DNA of 64,000 nucleotides, taken from assembly GCA_013214705.1 (NCBI GenBank), contig JABSRZ010000012.1, positions 22,901 to 86,900 of the forward strand. Direction: 5' to 3'. The DNA is from Hyphomicrobiales bacterium (GTDB lineage Bacteria; Pseudomonadota; Alphaproteobacteria; Rhizobiales; OSC116). The notes beneath the pieces are model-generated. The model made no database searches and had not been told where the DNA came from. It was given only the letters and a program-made list of their open reading frames with translations. The position numbers and the translations under genes were made by a program. This document shows positions 1 through 9,935 of this stretch, one piece after another (positions within the stretch are counted from its first letter, which is position 1; the number at the start of each line of letters is the position of its first letter).

Positions 1-55
1 TGTGGCAGCACAAATGAACAAACTGATGGATTGGTTTTGTTTAAGGATAATGAGA

Positions 56-778
56 ATGATCAGCAAATATTTAAAAACTATATTGGCAGCAAGCGTGTTT
101 ATTGGCAGTTCAAGTGTGGCAATTGCCGCGACATGGACGGTGGACAGCATTGAAGGCATGGCAACTTTAATTCGGCAAGGCGAGGAACCCCGGCCACTAG
201 AATTAGATGATGTGATTATGCCCGGTGACCAAATAGTGACGGATTTATTGGGCGTGGTATCGTTTTCTGGCGACGGCGAGCCAATTACCATCACTGGCAA
301 TCATGACATTACCATGCCGCTACAAGATGGCGTTACGATTGCAGATTTAATTGGCGATAATATAGAGTTTATCGATGATTTGCTGGAAGGCGACTTTAGT
401 GATGATTTTGTAGAAGTTGATGTTGTTGATGATGAACACGACATTGGCGATGCTGTTGACGATAACGATAACGATAACGATAACGATAACGATGCCGATG
501 CCGATGATGACGATGATGAAAAAACCGCCGAAGAAAGAGCGGCGATGATGAAAGCCAAGGCCGAAAAGAAGGCACGTCATGAAGCTGAAAAAGCCGAAAA
601 GAGAGCCCGGCATGAAGCCATGAAAGCCGAAACCAAAGCGCGTAAAATAGCTGAAAGGGCGGAGAAAAAAGCCAAACATGTGGCTGAAAAGGCCAAAAAA
701 TCTGAACAAAAAGCATTGGAAAGAGCTCATAAAGCCAAAGCAAGAGCCAAAAAGCGTGCCGGTAAAAATGATGACTAA
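56..778 (+). CDS. Exported acidic/basic low-complexity protein with FecR-like N-terminal region
   Basis: 240-residue protein of unknown function. The ATG at 56 is chosen because an AAGGA at 43-47 lies 8 bases upstream and a clean signal peptide (about 24 residues ending AIAA) follows; ATG 50 is too close to that site. The mature N-terminus (VDSIEGMATLIRQG, then GDQIVTD) resembles the start of FecR-type domains, which in other bacteria sense signals or bind surface polymers; this is an inference from a short stretch. It is followed by a run of Asp-Asn pairs, an Asp tract, and a C-terminal third made of Lys/Ala/Glu repeats likely to form a charged helix. Coding reads open back to base 2, so a longer upstream start cannot be excluded. 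Confidence 0.7.
   Translation: MISKYLKTILAASVFIGSSSVAIAATWTVDSIEGMATLIRQGEEPRPLELDDVIMPGDQIVTDLLGVVSFSGDGEPITITGNHDITMPLQDGVTIADLIGDNIEFIDDLLEGDFSDDFVEVDVVDDEHDIGDAVDDNDNDNDNDNDADADDDDDEKTAEERAAMMKAKAEKKARHEAEKAEKRARHEAMKAETKARKIAERAEKKAKHVAEKAKKSEQKALERAHKAKARAKKRAGKNDD
461..490 (+). repeat. Hexanucleotide GATAAC repeat, five copies, inside a coding region
   Basis: Five perfect GATAAC units encode Asp-Asn pairs and are followed by GATGCC units and further Asp codons. Because the unit is six bases, copy-number change would alter protein length without breaking the frame. Confidence 0.9.
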
Positions 779-963
779 TTGGTTTGGCCAAATTATTAAT
801 GATTGTCGGGTCACCTTTTGGGTGGCCTGAACTTTGTTTAAATGGCAAATGGCAAAGTTAAATCTGCCAACAATGGAATTTAGCTTTCACTTTCTAAACT
901 TTTATATTAGCGTCAACTCAAATTCTGGCCAGTGAGGCTGACTGCTAAATATTGGGGTATTTT

Positions 964-1800
964 ATGGCGAAAGAAAAACGCGTAGACGGCATGTTGCAGA
1001 TGGGTTATGGCACTTGGAACCACCCGGGTGATGAAGCCTATCGGGCTACATTATGGGCGCTCGAAGCTGGCTGCCACCACATAGATGGCGCACAAGGTTA
1101 TGACAATGAGGCAGATGTTGGCCGCGCCATAAAAGATAGCGGCATTGCCCGGGATGATGTCCACATCACCACCAAAGTGAAGCCCGAAAATTTTGCCCCG
1201 GGCTTGGTGCTAAGCTCGACTGAGCAGAGTGTCGAAAAACTTGGCCTTGGCCCGGTCGACATGTTGTTATTGCATTATCCATCTGTTGGTGGCGAATACC
1301 CGATGGAAGAATATATGGCGCAATTTGCCGAATGTTTAGATAGCGGTTTAACCAAAACCATTGGCCTGTCTAACTTCACCATTCCGCTTATTGACCAAGC
1401 GGTGAAGCTATTGGGCGCGCGCAAAGTGATGACCAACCAGGTGGAAAGCCATGTTTATATGCAAAATGATGCCATTGTAGAGCATTGTAAAAAATTGGGT
1501 ATTGCTATAACCGCCTTTTGCCCGTTGGCGCGCGGCGCGGTGTTAGATGACCCAGTGCTAACCGCCATTGGCAAAAACCATGGCGCATCTGCGGCGCAAA
1601 TATCATTGGCCTATCTTATGGGCATCGGGCAAATAGTTATCCCTTCATCGGGCAAAAAGCAGCGCATTATAGAGAATTTTGCGGCTCGCAATATAGTGCT
1701 TAGCCAAGATGAGATGGCGCAATGCCGCAATTTAGAAAAAGGCCTGCGGTTGGTTGACGGGGCTTGGTGCCCAAAATGGGATGAATATTCAAGAACCTAA
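964..1800 (+). CDS. Aldo/keto reductase
   Basis: 278-residue NADPH-dependent oxidoreductase of the aldo/keto reductase superfamily, expected to reduce small aldehydes or ketones in the cytosol. The catalytic tetrad is visible: Asp41 and Tyr46 (HIDGAQGY), Lys71 (TTKV) and His104 (LLLHYP). The segment QIVIPSSGKKQRIIENFAA near residues 225-243 fits the phosphate-binding loop for NADPH. ATG 964 is preferred over the in-frame TTG at 952 because GGGG at 954-957 sits 6 bases before it. The size is typical for DkgA/2,5-diketogluconate reductase-like members, but the substrate cannot be read from sequence. It stands alone and is followed by a strong terminator. Confidence 0.9.
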   Translation: MAKEKRVDGMLQMGYGTWNHPGDEAYRATLWALEAGCHHIDGAQGYDNEADVGRAIKDSGIARDDVHITTKVKPENFAPGLVLSSTEQSVEKLGLGPVDMLLLHYPSVGGEYPMEEYMAQFAECLDSGLTKTIGLSNFTIPLIDQAVKLLGARKVMTNQVESHVYMQNDAIVEHCKKLGIAITAFCPLARGAVLDDPVLTAIGKNHGASAAQISLAYLMGIGQIVIPSSGKKQRIIENFAARNIVLSQDEMAQCRNLEKGLRLVDGAWCPKWDEYSRT

Positions 1801-1830
1801 CCCATTATCTATACCTAATTTGAAACAATA

Positions 1831-1868
1831 AAGCTGCGAAGGTTTAAAGCCATCGCAGCTTTTATTTT
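1831..1868 (+). terminator. Rho-independent terminator after the aldo/keto reductase
   Basis: Perfect 9-base inverted repeat AAGCTGCGA (1831-1839) and TCGCAGCTT (1853-1861) with a 13-base loop, followed by a T-rich run. It lies 30 bases after the reductase stop codon. Confidence 0.85.
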
Positions 1869-1992
1869 GGCTTGGCGTCTGGTGTGTAACAGTGACGCAG
1901 TGGCCCGCTTTTGCTTGAGAATGACCGTCTAGAGGTATAGTTTTAGGCTAGTTAAAAACATTTAAAACTAGATAAAACTAAGGAGAATAAAA

Positions 1993-2586
1993 ATGAAATA
2001 TTTACCAACATTACTTTTGTCAGCAATTATTGCCCTCAGCGGTGCGGAAATTAGCTTGGCAGCTGGCGGCCACGCAGAAGCCGAACCAGCAGAAACTAGC
2101 CACGTAGAAACCAAGGTTGAAGACGACAAAAACCATGGGGCAAATGTAACTCGTTTGCTAATGCCGATTATGAGCAGCAGTCGAGGTATGGAGCTGTTTG
2201 TTAGCACTGGCTGTGTGGCTTGCCATTCGGTGAATGGGGTTGGTGGGCATGACGCCACGTCTTTAGATGCGCATGATATGGACGAATATATGAACCCGTT
2301 TGATTTGGCGGCTAAAATGTGGCAAATGGCGCCTATGATGATTGCCGCGCAAGAAGAAGCGTTTGGTGAACAAATCTATTTTAGCGGCGATGAATTGGCC
2401 GATATTATTGCGTTTTTACATGATGATAGCCAGCAGCATAAATTTAGCGAAAATGACCTAACACCTGCGGCGTTGAAAATGATGGACCATGGCCATGGCG
2501 TGCAAACGGCGGTGGAACAACATGTTGAAGAAACCGGCCATGTAGAAGAACCTGTGCATGACAATGGTGATGGACATCACGATTGA
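1993..2586 (+). CDS. Cytochrome c family protein, periplasmic
   Basis: 197-residue secreted c-type cytochrome. A signal peptide of about 24 residues ends SLAA. One haem-binding CxxCH lies at 74-78 (CVACH), and Met residues at 112-116 are candidates for the second axial ligand. The region 70-145 has the look of a class I cytochrome c domain ending in the usual helix (ELADIIAFLHD). The tail after residue 150 is rich in His, Glu and Asp and could bind metal. The start has an AAGGAG at 1980-1985, 7 bases upstream. No oxidase or dehydrogenase partner is adjacent, so its electron partners are unknown. Confidence 0.9.
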   Translation: MKYLPTLLLSAIIALSGAEISLAAGGHAEAEPAETSHVETKVEDDKNHGANVTRLLMPIMSSSRGMELFVSTGCVACHSVNGVGGHDATSLDAHDMDEYMNPFDLAAKMWQMAPMMIAAQEEAFGEQIYFSGDELADIIAFLHDDSQQHKFSENDLTPAALKMMDHGHGVQTAVEQHVEETGHVEEPVHDNGDGHHD

Positions 2587-2640
2587 AACCAACGTAAAAG
2601 TGCTAAGGGCCAGTTTCGGCTGGCTTTATAGCCAAGCCAC

Positions 2641-4335
2641 TTAGTTTATGGGTTTTGCTGATGTTGGGGGCAACCGCATGGTTGCGCTCAATATTGCGCC
2701 AGATGTTGCTTTATTTATAACCATCAAATGGTTGGCCTTAACCTCTAGCCATTCACTCCAAAAACTTGCCGCTGTTTTATTTTCCAATGGCCATTCTACC
2801 CGGACTTGAGCGGTGGTTGCTGTGCCAATGCCAAAATGGTGCGCAACCGCCATGCCACTAGCGTGTCCGCCGCCAATAGTCACTTCTTGACGTTGTATTT
2901 TATCGCCGGTTTTCACTTCTATCCACGCGCCGATCGCGTTTATATTGCCATTTATATTGGCGTTAACATTGGCGTTATTATCTCCGTTTTTATTATTCAG
3001 CTTAATCGACAGCCAATTGTTTAGCGGTTGGCTTTGTTGTTTGCGGCTTTGGGCAATGTCGTCATGGCCGGCGATTATATTGTCGGTATTTGTGCCCAAA
3101 TTTCTAAACAGGCTCAAACCCTCGTCAACCACCACATGCACAATGTCCAACAGGCCATCGACATTTAAATCTACCACCAACGCCCCACGAGATTTGGCGG
3201 TGCTAAGCAGACCCGCTGGGCCAGCGGCTTCAAAAAATTGACCATTTAATTGTTGTAACAATAGATTATTGGGGTCATTGCGGGCAAAATCGGGCATTTT
3301 ATCGACATTGCCCTTGCTGATAAAAAGGTCGATAAGGCCATCATTATTGACATCGGCAAATTGGGCGTGCCACGCGGTGGATAATAATTTGCCTTCTGCA
3401 TTCCATGGTTTATGGGCGGTGATGCCGAGTTTTACGGCCATGTCTTTATAGGTTGGCTGTTGGCCATCACCAATATGCATTTGTAAATTATTGTTGCCCA
3501 TTGAGGTTAAAAAATAATCCGAATAGCCATCGCCATCAACATCATAATTGGCAATGCCCATGCCCCAAATGTTTAGCTTTTCCCAGCCGTCATGGCTCAC
3601 CCTTAAGGCCTGTTTGCCGGATCGATCCCAATCGGAAAATAGCAATGACAAGGTGCAAAATGCGCCAAGCTTTTGCGGTGCGCCAAATGTGTTAAAATTT
3701 TTGGCTGGCCGGAACAATTTATTGTCGTCACATCTGCCCGCTGGCTTACCTTCGGTTTTACGGTCGAGATAATTGCCGATTGCCAATGTTGGCCATTTTT
3801 GCCCGGCTTCCCAAGTGGCGCTAAACGCTGTCGACCACGCATCGCCGCCGTCAAAATTCCACTGCTCGTTGGCGCGTTCAAACTCGCAATTGCCTAAGCC
3901 TTTAAACAGGATGTTTTCGCCCATCCGCAAAGTCATTAAATCCATCATGCCATCGGCATTTATGTCTATCGGGTAAGCGCCGATGACTTTATCTATTTGT
4001 AGGGTTTGTTGTGAAGAGCGGCTAAATATCAACGCCTTGCCAAGCCCGCTTTGGTTTATATATAAAGCCGCTTTGCTTTGGCCACCGGCGACATATAGCT
4101 CGGGATAATCATCATCATTACAGTCAAATGCGGCCACGCCGCCACCGACTGAATATTCCCACCCGCCATAATAGGCGGTGTCGATGGTCGAAATATAATC
4201 GTCAGTTAAATAGGTCGGAATGGCGATGCCGCTTGGTTCATCGATTAACGGTGAATGCTCATCGGCGGTGGCAAAAGCCCCAGCCGATAAACTAAATGCA
4301 GATAACATAAATGCCGATATAATCAGATGGCGCAA
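2641..4335 (-). CDS. FG-GAP/VCBS repeat protein with ASPIC/UnbV-like C-terminal domain
   Basis: 564-residue exported protein. The TTG at 4335 is chosen: GGGGAG (4341-4346) lies 5 bases before it, a signal peptide follows, and it begins just after xylA ends, whereas the longest frame would overlap xylA. Several Asp-rich calcium-loop motifs of the FG-GAP/VCBS propeller type (DCNDDDYPELYV, DINADGMMDLM, DVDGDGYSDYF, DVNNDGLIDLF, DLNVDGLLDIV) build a probable beta-propeller. The C-terminal part has the UnbV signature (IGAWIEV, then HFGIGTA, RVEWP). An unusual Asn-rich insert (about 24 residues) interrupts this domain. Such proteins bind surfaces or glycans; a role in xylose or xylan use is inferred only from its place after xylA. 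Confidence 0.8.
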   Translation of the reverse strand: MRHLIISAFMLSAFSLSAGAFATADEHSPLIDEPSGIAIPTYLTDDYISTIDTAYYGGWEYSVGGGVAAFDCNDDDYPELYVAGGQSKAALYINQSGLGKALIFSRSSQQTLQIDKVIGAYPIDINADGMMDLMTLRMGENILFKGLGNCEFERANEQWNFDGGDAWSTAFSATWEAGQKWPTLAIGNYLDRKTEGKPAGRCDDNKLFRPAKNFNTFGAPQKLGAFCTLSLLFSDWDRSGKQALRVSHDGWEKLNIWGMGIANYDVDGDGYSDYFLTSMGNNNLQMHIGDGQQPTYKDMAVKLGITAHKPWNAEGKLLSTAWHAQFADVNNDGLIDLFISKGNVDKMPDFARNDPNNLLLQQLNGQFFEAAGPAGLLSTAKSRGALVVDLNVDGLLDIVHVVVDEGLSLFRNLGTNTDNIIAGHDDIAQSRKQQSQPLNNWLSIKLNNKNGDNNANVNANINGNINAIGAWIEVKTGDKIQRQEVTIGGGHASGMAVAHHFGIGTATTAQVRVEWPLENKTAASFWSEWLEVKANHLMVINKATSGAILSATMRLPPTSAKPIN

Positions 4336-4367
4336 AACCACTCCCCTACTTTTGCTAAACCGACTTT

Positions 4368-5681
4368 TTAGACAAAACGGTTCACTTGGTTTTCGAACCA
4401 TTCTTGCTTGCCAGACCGTGGTTGCGGGTCAATTTGTTGATTTTCAGCTATGTCGGCCAACGCGTCAAGTGACAATTCACCCGCCAAGATTTTTTTGCCC
4501 AAATCGCCATCCCAACCGGCATAACGCTCATCAACGGCTTTTTGTAATGAGCCATCTGCTAGCATAGCGGTGGCGTTTAACAACGCCCGGGCGCAAACAT
4601 CCATGCCGCCAATATGGCCGTGGAACAGGTCGACATCATCGACCGATTGACGGCGCACTTTGGCATCAAAATTAATGCCGCCGCTGCCCAAACCACCGGC
4701 TTTTAGAATGGCATACATGGCCAATGTGGTGTCTGGCACATTGTTGGGGAATTGGTCTGTATCCCAGCCAGATTGCATATCACCTCTATTCATATCGATA
4801 GAGCCAAGCAAGCCATTGCTAGCTGCATAGGTAATTTCATGCTCAAAACTATGGCCAGCCAAGGTGGCGTGGTTGGCTTCGAGGTTTAGTTTAACTTCAT
4901 TTTCTAGGCCATGTTGTTGCAAAAAGGCATGCACGCTTTGGGCATCATAATCATATTGATGTTTGGTAGGTTCTTGCGGTTTTGGCTCAAGTAAAATTGC
5001 GCCTTTAAAGCCGATTTTATGTTTATGCTCAACCACCATGTTTAAAAAACGCCCCATTTGAGCCGATTCGCGACTCCAATCGGTATTTAGCAGAGTTTCA
5101 TAACCTTCGCGGCCACCCCAAAGCACATAGTTTTCGCCGCCCAATTTGTGGGTTAGGTTAAACACTTGGCGCACTTGGGCGGCGCAATATGTTACCACAT
5201 CTGGGTCGGGGTTGGAGGCCGCGCCAGACATATAGCGCCGGTGGCTAAACATATTGGCGGTGCCCCATAGTAGTTTCATGCCAGTTTCTTGCTGTTTTTG
5301 CGCCAATCTATCGCCCATATGCTCAAGATTTTTCATAGTTTCGGCCAATGTTGCGCCTTCTGGCGATACATCGCGGTCATGGAAGCAATAATATGGCACG
5401 CCTAATTTTTTAAAAAATTCAAACGCCACATCCATTTTCAGCTCAGCTTCGGCCATAGGGTCGCCGCCAGCCATCCACGGGCGCATTAAGGTTTGAGCGC
5501 CAAATGGGTCGCCACCCGGCCACGAAAATGTATGCCAATAACAAGCGGCAAACCGCAAATGTTCGGCCATGGTTTTGCCCATAACCATTTGGCTAGGGTC
5601 ATAATATTTAAACGCTAGGTCATTTGTGCTGTCCTTGCCTTCAAATTTTATATAGCCAACATTGTTAAAATATTCAGTCAT
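4368..5681 (-). CDS. xylA: Xylose isomerase
   Basis: 437-residue enzyme converting D-xylose to D-xylulose, the first step of the isomerase pathway. The length matches the longer (class II) xylose isomerases. The catalytic His101 and Asp104 (CFHDRD) sit at the family positions, with metal-binding segments [32 protein letters not shown] and GSIDMNRGD. It is downstream of xylB with a 32-base gap and presumably shares its promoter. Start ATG has AGGAG close upstream (5689-5693 on the reverse strand). Confidence 0.97.
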   Translation of the reverse strand: MTEYFNNVGYIKFEGKDSTNDLAFKYYDPSQMVMGKTMAEHLRFAACYWHTFSWPGGDPFGAQTLMRPWMAGGDPMAEAELKMDVAFEFFKKLGVPYYCFHDRDVSPEGATLAETMKNLEHMGDRLAQKQQETGMKLLWGTANMFSHRRYMSGAASNPDPDVVTYCAAQVRQVFNLTHKLGGENYVLWGGREGYETLLNTDWSRESAQMGRFLNMVVEHKHKIGFKGAILLEPKPQEPTKHQYDYDAQSVHAFLQQHGLENEVKLNLEANHATLAGHSFEHEITYAASNGLLGSIDMNRGDMQSGWDTDQFPNNVPDTTLAMYAILKAGGLGSGGINFDAKVRRQSVDDVDLFHGHIGGMDVCARALLNATAMLADGSLQKAVDERYAGWDGDLGKKILAGELSLDALADIAENQQIDPQPRSGKQEWFENQVNRFV

Positions 5682-5713
5682 TCTACATCTCCTGTTTTTA
5701 ATTTCTAATTTAT

Positions 5714-7180
5714 CTAAATTGCAAATTCTGGTTTTAAAATTGTGTATAAACGCCGGAAACGCGCTAGGCGGGTTTGGTAATATTCGCGCTTTGCGGCATC
5801 GGGTTTGACTATGGTTTTAACTTTGGGGGCGGTGCAAATGTCAGCTGGGTCTTCGTTAGTTAGCGCTAAACGCGCCAAGCGGGCTGCGCCAAATGCGGGG
5901 CCGACTTCGCCGCCTTCATTATAAGTTAGTTCAAGTTCTAAAGTGTCAGCCAATATTTGCCCCCAAAATTCTGAACGCGAGCCGCCACCAATAACTGACA
6001 CATGGTCTATTTTTGCGCCGGCGCTTAACATGCTGTCTAGGCCATCGGCAAAACAAAATGCCACCCCTTCTAACACGGCACGGCCAAACGCAGCGCGGTC
6101 GGTATCTGGCGTCAGGCCAAAGAAAACGCCCATCGCATTGGGGTCATTATGTGGGGTGCGCTCGCCGCTTAAATAGGGCAAAAATATTAATTTGCTATTG
6201 TCATCAATCGGCGCTGCGGCAATCTCGTCAATCAACGCACCTTCGCTTTGGGCATGGGTTAATTTGGTCACCCATGTCAGGCAGCTGGCGGCGTTTAACA
6301 TCACACTCATCTGATGCCAAACATTGGGGATGGCGTGGCAGAAGGCATGCACAGCGGCATCTGGGTTGGGCGAATATTTGTCATTACATAAAAAGATAAC
6401 CCCCGATGTGCCTAACGATAAAAACGCTTGCCCAGCTTTAATCACCCCGATGCCAATTGCCCCGCCGGCATTGTCGCCTGCGCCACCGGCCAAAATAACA
6501 TTATTTGCCATGCCAAATTGCTTGGCTAATTCTGGCTTTAAGGTGCCAGCTGGTTCAGAACCCTCGACCAAGCGCGGCATGTGGTTTTGGTTTAAACCAG
6601 TTGCGGCCAATAACTTATCCGACCATGCGCGCGCGCCAACATCTAACCATAATGTGCCAGCGGCATCCGACATTTCAGAAAAATATTCGCCAGTTAATTT
6701 ATAGGCAATATAATCTTTAGGCAGCAAAACCTTGGCCAGTTTGGCAAATATTTCCGGTTCATTTTTGGCCACCCATAACAGTTTTGGCGCGGTGAAACCG
6801 GGGAAGGCAATGTTGCCAGAAATTTTGCGTAAGTCTGGCTCTAGCGCTTCTAACTCTTTGCATTCAGCGGCGCTACGGCCGTCATTCCACAATATTGCGG
6901 GGCGCAAAACCTCGCCATCTGCATCTAATAATGTCGCACCATGCATGTGGCCGGCGAGGCCAATGGCTTTCACTTGCGCCATTTGCTCTGGCTGTTGTTG
7001 GTGCAATTGTGCCAAGGTATCGCAGGTAGCTGCCCACCAATCGGCTGGGTTTTGTTCTGACCATAAGGGTTTTGGCCGGCTGGCACTAAGTGGGGCATCG
7101 GCTTGGGCAATGATGTTTTGTTGCGCATCGCATAAAACCGCCTTGATGCCAGACGTGCCAATGTCTAATCCTAAATACAT
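5714..7180 (-). CDS. xylB: Xylulokinase
   Basis: 488-residue FGGY-family sugar kinase that phosphorylates D-xylulose to xylulose 5-phosphate for the pentose phosphate pathway. The N-terminus has the ATPase-fold phosphate loop [21 protein letters not shown] is a sugar-binding stretch, and [12 protein letters not shown] contains the probable catalytic Asp. The second domain carries [17 protein letters not shown], typical of the family. It is first in a leftward xylB-xylA operon facing a divergent LacI-type gene. GGAAG lies upstream of the ATG. Confidence 0.96.
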   Translation of the reverse strand: MYLGLDIGTSGIKAVLCDAQQNIIAQADAPLSASRPKPLWSEQNPADWWAATCDTLAQLHQQQPEQMAQVKAIGLAGHMHGATLLDADGEVLRPAILWNDGRSAAECKELEALEPDLRKISGNIAFPGFTAPKLLWVAKNEPEIFAKLAKVLLPKDYIAYKLTGEYFSEMSDAAGTLWLDVGARAWSDKLLAATGLNQNHMPRLVEGSEPAGTLKPELAKQFGMANNVILAGGAGDNAGGAIGIGVIKAGQAFLSLGTSGVIFLCNDKYSPNPDAAVHAFCHAIPNVWHQMSVMLNAASCLTWVTKLTHAQSEGALIDEIAAAPIDDNSKLIFLPYLSGERTPHNDPNAMGVFFGLTPDTDRAAFGRAVLEGVAFCFADGLDSMLSAGAKIDHVSVIGGGSRSEFWGQILADTLELELTYNEGGEVGPAFGAARLARLALTNEDPADICTAPKVKTIVKPDAAKREYYQTRLARFRRLYTILKPEFAI

Positions 7181-7398
7181 GATAGCTTCCCTATTAAATT
7201 TTTGATGTATTTTTGATGGGTTTCACCTCAATTGTCAAATCAATTCTAGATTCAATATTTTTTCAGCAAACCTGTGTATATCGCGTTTTATGTAGATAAA
7301 TAGACTTGTTTGGTTAGATTGTAGATAATTATATTTACACAAATGGGTTTGAATGCCATCATGTTTGTGGATAAATCAATTAGCTAATGAGGTGTTTT
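7181..7398. promoter_or_regulatory. Divergent xylB / LacI-type regulator control region
   Basis: About 205 bases between divergent transcription units. A TTGACA-like -35 box for xylB is read on the reverse strand at 7233-7238, with no convincing -10. The nonamer TGTAGATAA occurs twice, at 7291-7299 and 7320-7328, 29 bases apart, and is a candidate operator half-site. Assignment of operators is inference from position. Confidence 0.45.
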
Positions 7399-8433
7399 TT
7401 GTCAAAAGTTTGGGCCAAACAATCGGACATTGCGCGCGAAGCTGGCGTTAGCTTGGCGACGGTCGATAGGGTGTTAAATGGCCGCAGCGGCGTGAATGTG
7501 CAAACCGCCAAAAAAGTCTGGGAGGCGATAGACCGCCTGCAAGGCCAAAATATCAAAATTCAAAAAGTGGCGCATAAACCGCTAAAACTAGATGTGGTGC
7601 TGCCCGATGGCAGTGGCAGTTTTTTAAACCTGCTGGCCGAGCGCGTGGCGGTGATAGGCGAGGAATTATTGCGCGATGGCATAACTGTGCGCACCCACCG
7701 GGTGCCAAGTTTTGCGCCACAAATATTGGCCGAAAAATTACGCGAAATTGGCAAAACCAACACCGATGGCATTGCGGTTATGCCGCTTGAAGATCCGTTT
7801 GTGCGCGAGGCGGTGAATAATTTATGCGACCAAGGCGTACCGGTGGTAACATTGGTTTCCAGCCTTTCGACCCAGCGCACCATTGGCCATGTGGGGCTTA
7901 ACAACCGTGCCGCTGGCCGCACGGCGGCGCATTTGGTGGCGCTGCATTTGCAGGGCAAAGCTGGCACAGTCGGGCTGTTTAAAGGCAGCCATAGCCTTAT
8001 TTATTCTGACCATCAAGAGCGTGAACTTGGCTTTGTGACCGCATTGCATGAATATGCACCGCAGTTAAAAGTCTCCAATAGTTGGGAGATTCAGAACGAC
8101 CATGAAGCGGCTTATAAGCATACATGTGAGATTATCAAAAAAGACCATGATATTCTGGCCATATACAGCGTTGGCAGTGGGTTGCGCGGCATTGGCCAAG
8201 CGTTAATAGATTGCAATAGACAAGATGACATTGTCTGTGTTGGGCATGATTTGACCGATTATTCACGCGAATTATTGCTGAACGGCACAATCAACGCGGT
8301 GATAGATCAAGATGTGAACCAAGAAGCCAGAAATGCCTTGCGGTTGCTGATATTGCAGCATCGAGGCAGTGAAAATAGCCACCCATTGGGTGACATAAAA
8401 ACCGAAATTTATTTACGAGACAATTTACCTTAA
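7399..8433 (+). CDS. LacI-family transcriptional regulator, probable xylose regulator
   Basis: 344-residue regulator. The N-terminal LacI helix-turn-helix is clear (SDIAREAGVSLATVDRVLNG), followed by a periplasmic-binding-protein-like sugar-sensing domain to the C-terminus. TTG at 7399 is preferred because AGGTG at 7390-7394 precedes it; an in-frame ATG at 7387 has no ribosome site. It is divergent from xylB-xylA and 11 bases upstream of an aldose epimerase, so repression of the xylose genes with xylose or a related sugar as inducer is likely. This differs from the AraC-type XylR of enteric bacteria. Confidence 0.88.
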   Translation: MSKVWAKQSDIAREAGVSLATVDRVLNGRSGVNVQTAKKVWEAIDRLQGQNIKIQKVAHKPLKLDVVLPDGSGSFLNLLAERVAVIGEELLRDGITVRTHRVPSFAPQILAEKLREIGKTNTDGIAVMPLEDPFVREAVNNLCDQGVPVVTLVSSLSTQRTIGHVGLNNRAAGRTAAHLVALHLQGKAGTVGLFKGSHSLIYSDHQERELGFVTALHEYAPQLKVSNSWEIQNDHEAAYKHTCEIIKKDHDILAIYSVGSGLRGIGQALIDCNRQDDIVCVGHDLTDYSRELLLNGTINAVIDQDVNQEARNALRLLILQHRGSENSHPLGDIKTEIYLRDNLP

Positions 8434-8444
8434 GAGGGCAAAAT

Positions 8445-9542
8445 ATGACAACATCTATAGATGTTAAACCTTTTGGCACCAGCCAAGATGGCAAAAAAGT
8501 TGAATTTTTTAGCTTGGATAGCGGCAATGGCTGCGTGGTTGGCTTATGCAGCTATGGCGCGACCATAAGCAGTGTGCGTTATGCCGACAAGTTTGGCAAA
8601 ATAGACGAGATTAACTTTGGCTTTGACGATCTGGCCAGCTATGAAGCACACACCAGCAGCATGGGCGTTACTGTGGGGCGTTATGCCAACCGCATTAAAA
8701 ATGCACAGTTTATGCTGAATGGCGAGGTTATAAAGCTAGATAAAAACAGCAAGAATGTGCACAGCGCCCATGGCGGGTTTAAAGGCTTTGGCAACCAAGT
8801 GTTTACCGCAGAAATTGTAGAAACCGCGCAAGGCAAGGGGGGTAAGAGGGGCAAGGGGGTTAAATTTACCTATATTAGCGCCGATGGCGAAGGCGGCTAC
8901 CCGGGGGAGCTGACAATATCTGTGACTTATTATTTATCGGCCGATAATATATTGCGGTTTGAGTATGATGCGGTGTCGAGCCAAGATACCTTTATCAATA
9001 TCACCAATCATGCTTATTTTAATTTAGACGGCATTGCGGCAGATGGCAGCACAAATGTTAACGATCATGAAATTCAAATCAATAGCGGGTTTATCACGCC
9101 GTTAGATGCCGATAGCGTTTGCACCGGCGAGGTGAGACCGGTGGACAATAGCCCATTTGATTTGCGCCAACTCAGCCGCATTGGCAATGGCATAGAAAAC
9201 CCCGATGAGCTGATGAAAGCGGTTAATGGAGGCTATGACATTAGCTATATTTTGGGCGCAGATGACGGGCAGATGAAAGACGCAGCCTATGTGCAAAGTG
9301 CAAAATCTGGCCGCGCGATGAAAGTGGCCACCACCCAGCCATGTTTGCAATTATACAGCAATGCCAATTTACGCGAAACCTTGTTGCGCGGTGGCAAAAG
9401 CGTGTTTAAAGATGCGGGTTTTTGTTTGGAGGCGCAAGATTACCCCAATGGGCCAAACATTGCGCATTTTCCTACCCGGCCTGTTAGAGCGGGTGAAAAA
9501 TATCATCAGGTTATTGAATATCAATTTATAACCCTCAGCTGA
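8445..9542 (+). CDS. Aldose 1-epimerase (mutarotase)
   Basis: 365-residue GalM-family enzyme that interconverts alpha and beta anomers of aldoses, here most likely xylose. Catalytic segments are visible: HSAHGGFKGFG (first His), TNHAYFNLDG (second His) and FCLEAQDYPNGPN (general base Glu). A basic, Gly/Lys-rich loop (KGGKRGKGVK) around residues 130-140 is unusual. It follows the LacI-type gene by 11 bases with its own GAGGGC ribosome site, so the two are probably one operon. Confidence 0.94.
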   Translation: MTTSIDVKPFGTSQDGKKVEFFSLDSGNGCVVGLCSYGATISSVRYADKFGKIDEINFGFDDLASYEAHTSSMGVTVGRYANRIKNAQFMLNGEVIKLDKNSKNVHSAHGGFKGFGNQVFTAEIVETAQGKGGKRGKGVKFTYISADGEGGYPGELTISVTYYLSADNILRFEYDAVSSQDTFINITNHAYFNLDGIAADGSTNVNDHEIQINSGFITPLDADSVCTGEVRPVDNSPFDLRQLSRIGNGIENPDELMKAVNGGYDISYILGADDGQMKDAAYVQSAKSGRAMKVATTQPCLQLYSNANLRETLLRGGKSVFKDAGFCLEAQDYPNGPNIAHFPTRPVRAGEKYHQVIEYQFITLS

Positions 9543-9598
9543 TCTATTTATTGCTAATAATTCTTAATAGCATATAATGTAAGAATTGGGAACTTATA

Positions 9599-9832
9599 AT
9601 GAAATTATTTCAAAAATCAGCAAAATATATCATCGCCTATTTGGCGATTAAATGGTTTTTTATCCTGGTGGTTGGCTGGCAAATTTCCAAAACCGATTGG
9701 TTTAAGGATTATTATGCCAATGACTATGCAGCTTGGCATTTGCTCATCGTGCCAGCGACGTTAATGCCAATAATATTATTCATTAGACATATCAAATCTA
9801 AAGCCAAAGCCGCGGGTATAGCGGTTAAATGA
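9599..9832 (+). CDS. Small two-helix membrane protein, unknown
   Basis: 77-residue protein with two hydrophobic helices (about residues 9-27 and 44-62) joined by an acidic/aromatic linker, and a basic C-terminus likely to be cytoplasmic. GGGA lies 8 bases before the ATG. I do not recognise a family. It lies 56 bases after the epimerase and could be the last gene of that operon. Confidence 0.65.
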   Translation: MKLFQKSAKYIIAYLAIKWFFILVVGWQISKTDWFKDYYANDYAAWHLLIVPATLMPIILFIRHIKSKAKAAGIAVK

Positions 9833-9935
9833 CGGTAATTGATAGCTAAAAACTTGTGCCATATATTTAAAGCTAGACCAATATGTCTCGCCTATGCTAA
9901 CACGTATTAACGTTAACTAGCTGACAAATTTTTTC

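Noticed and set aside
809..827. Terminator after the first gene
   Set aside because: A 7-bp stem GGTCACC/GGTGGCC exists but no T run follows, so it was not listed.
347..848. Reverse-strand frames opposite the first gene
   Set aside because: They are shadows of the Asp/Lys-rich codon repeats on the forward strand, giving Ser- or Phe-rich translations with no plausible fold.
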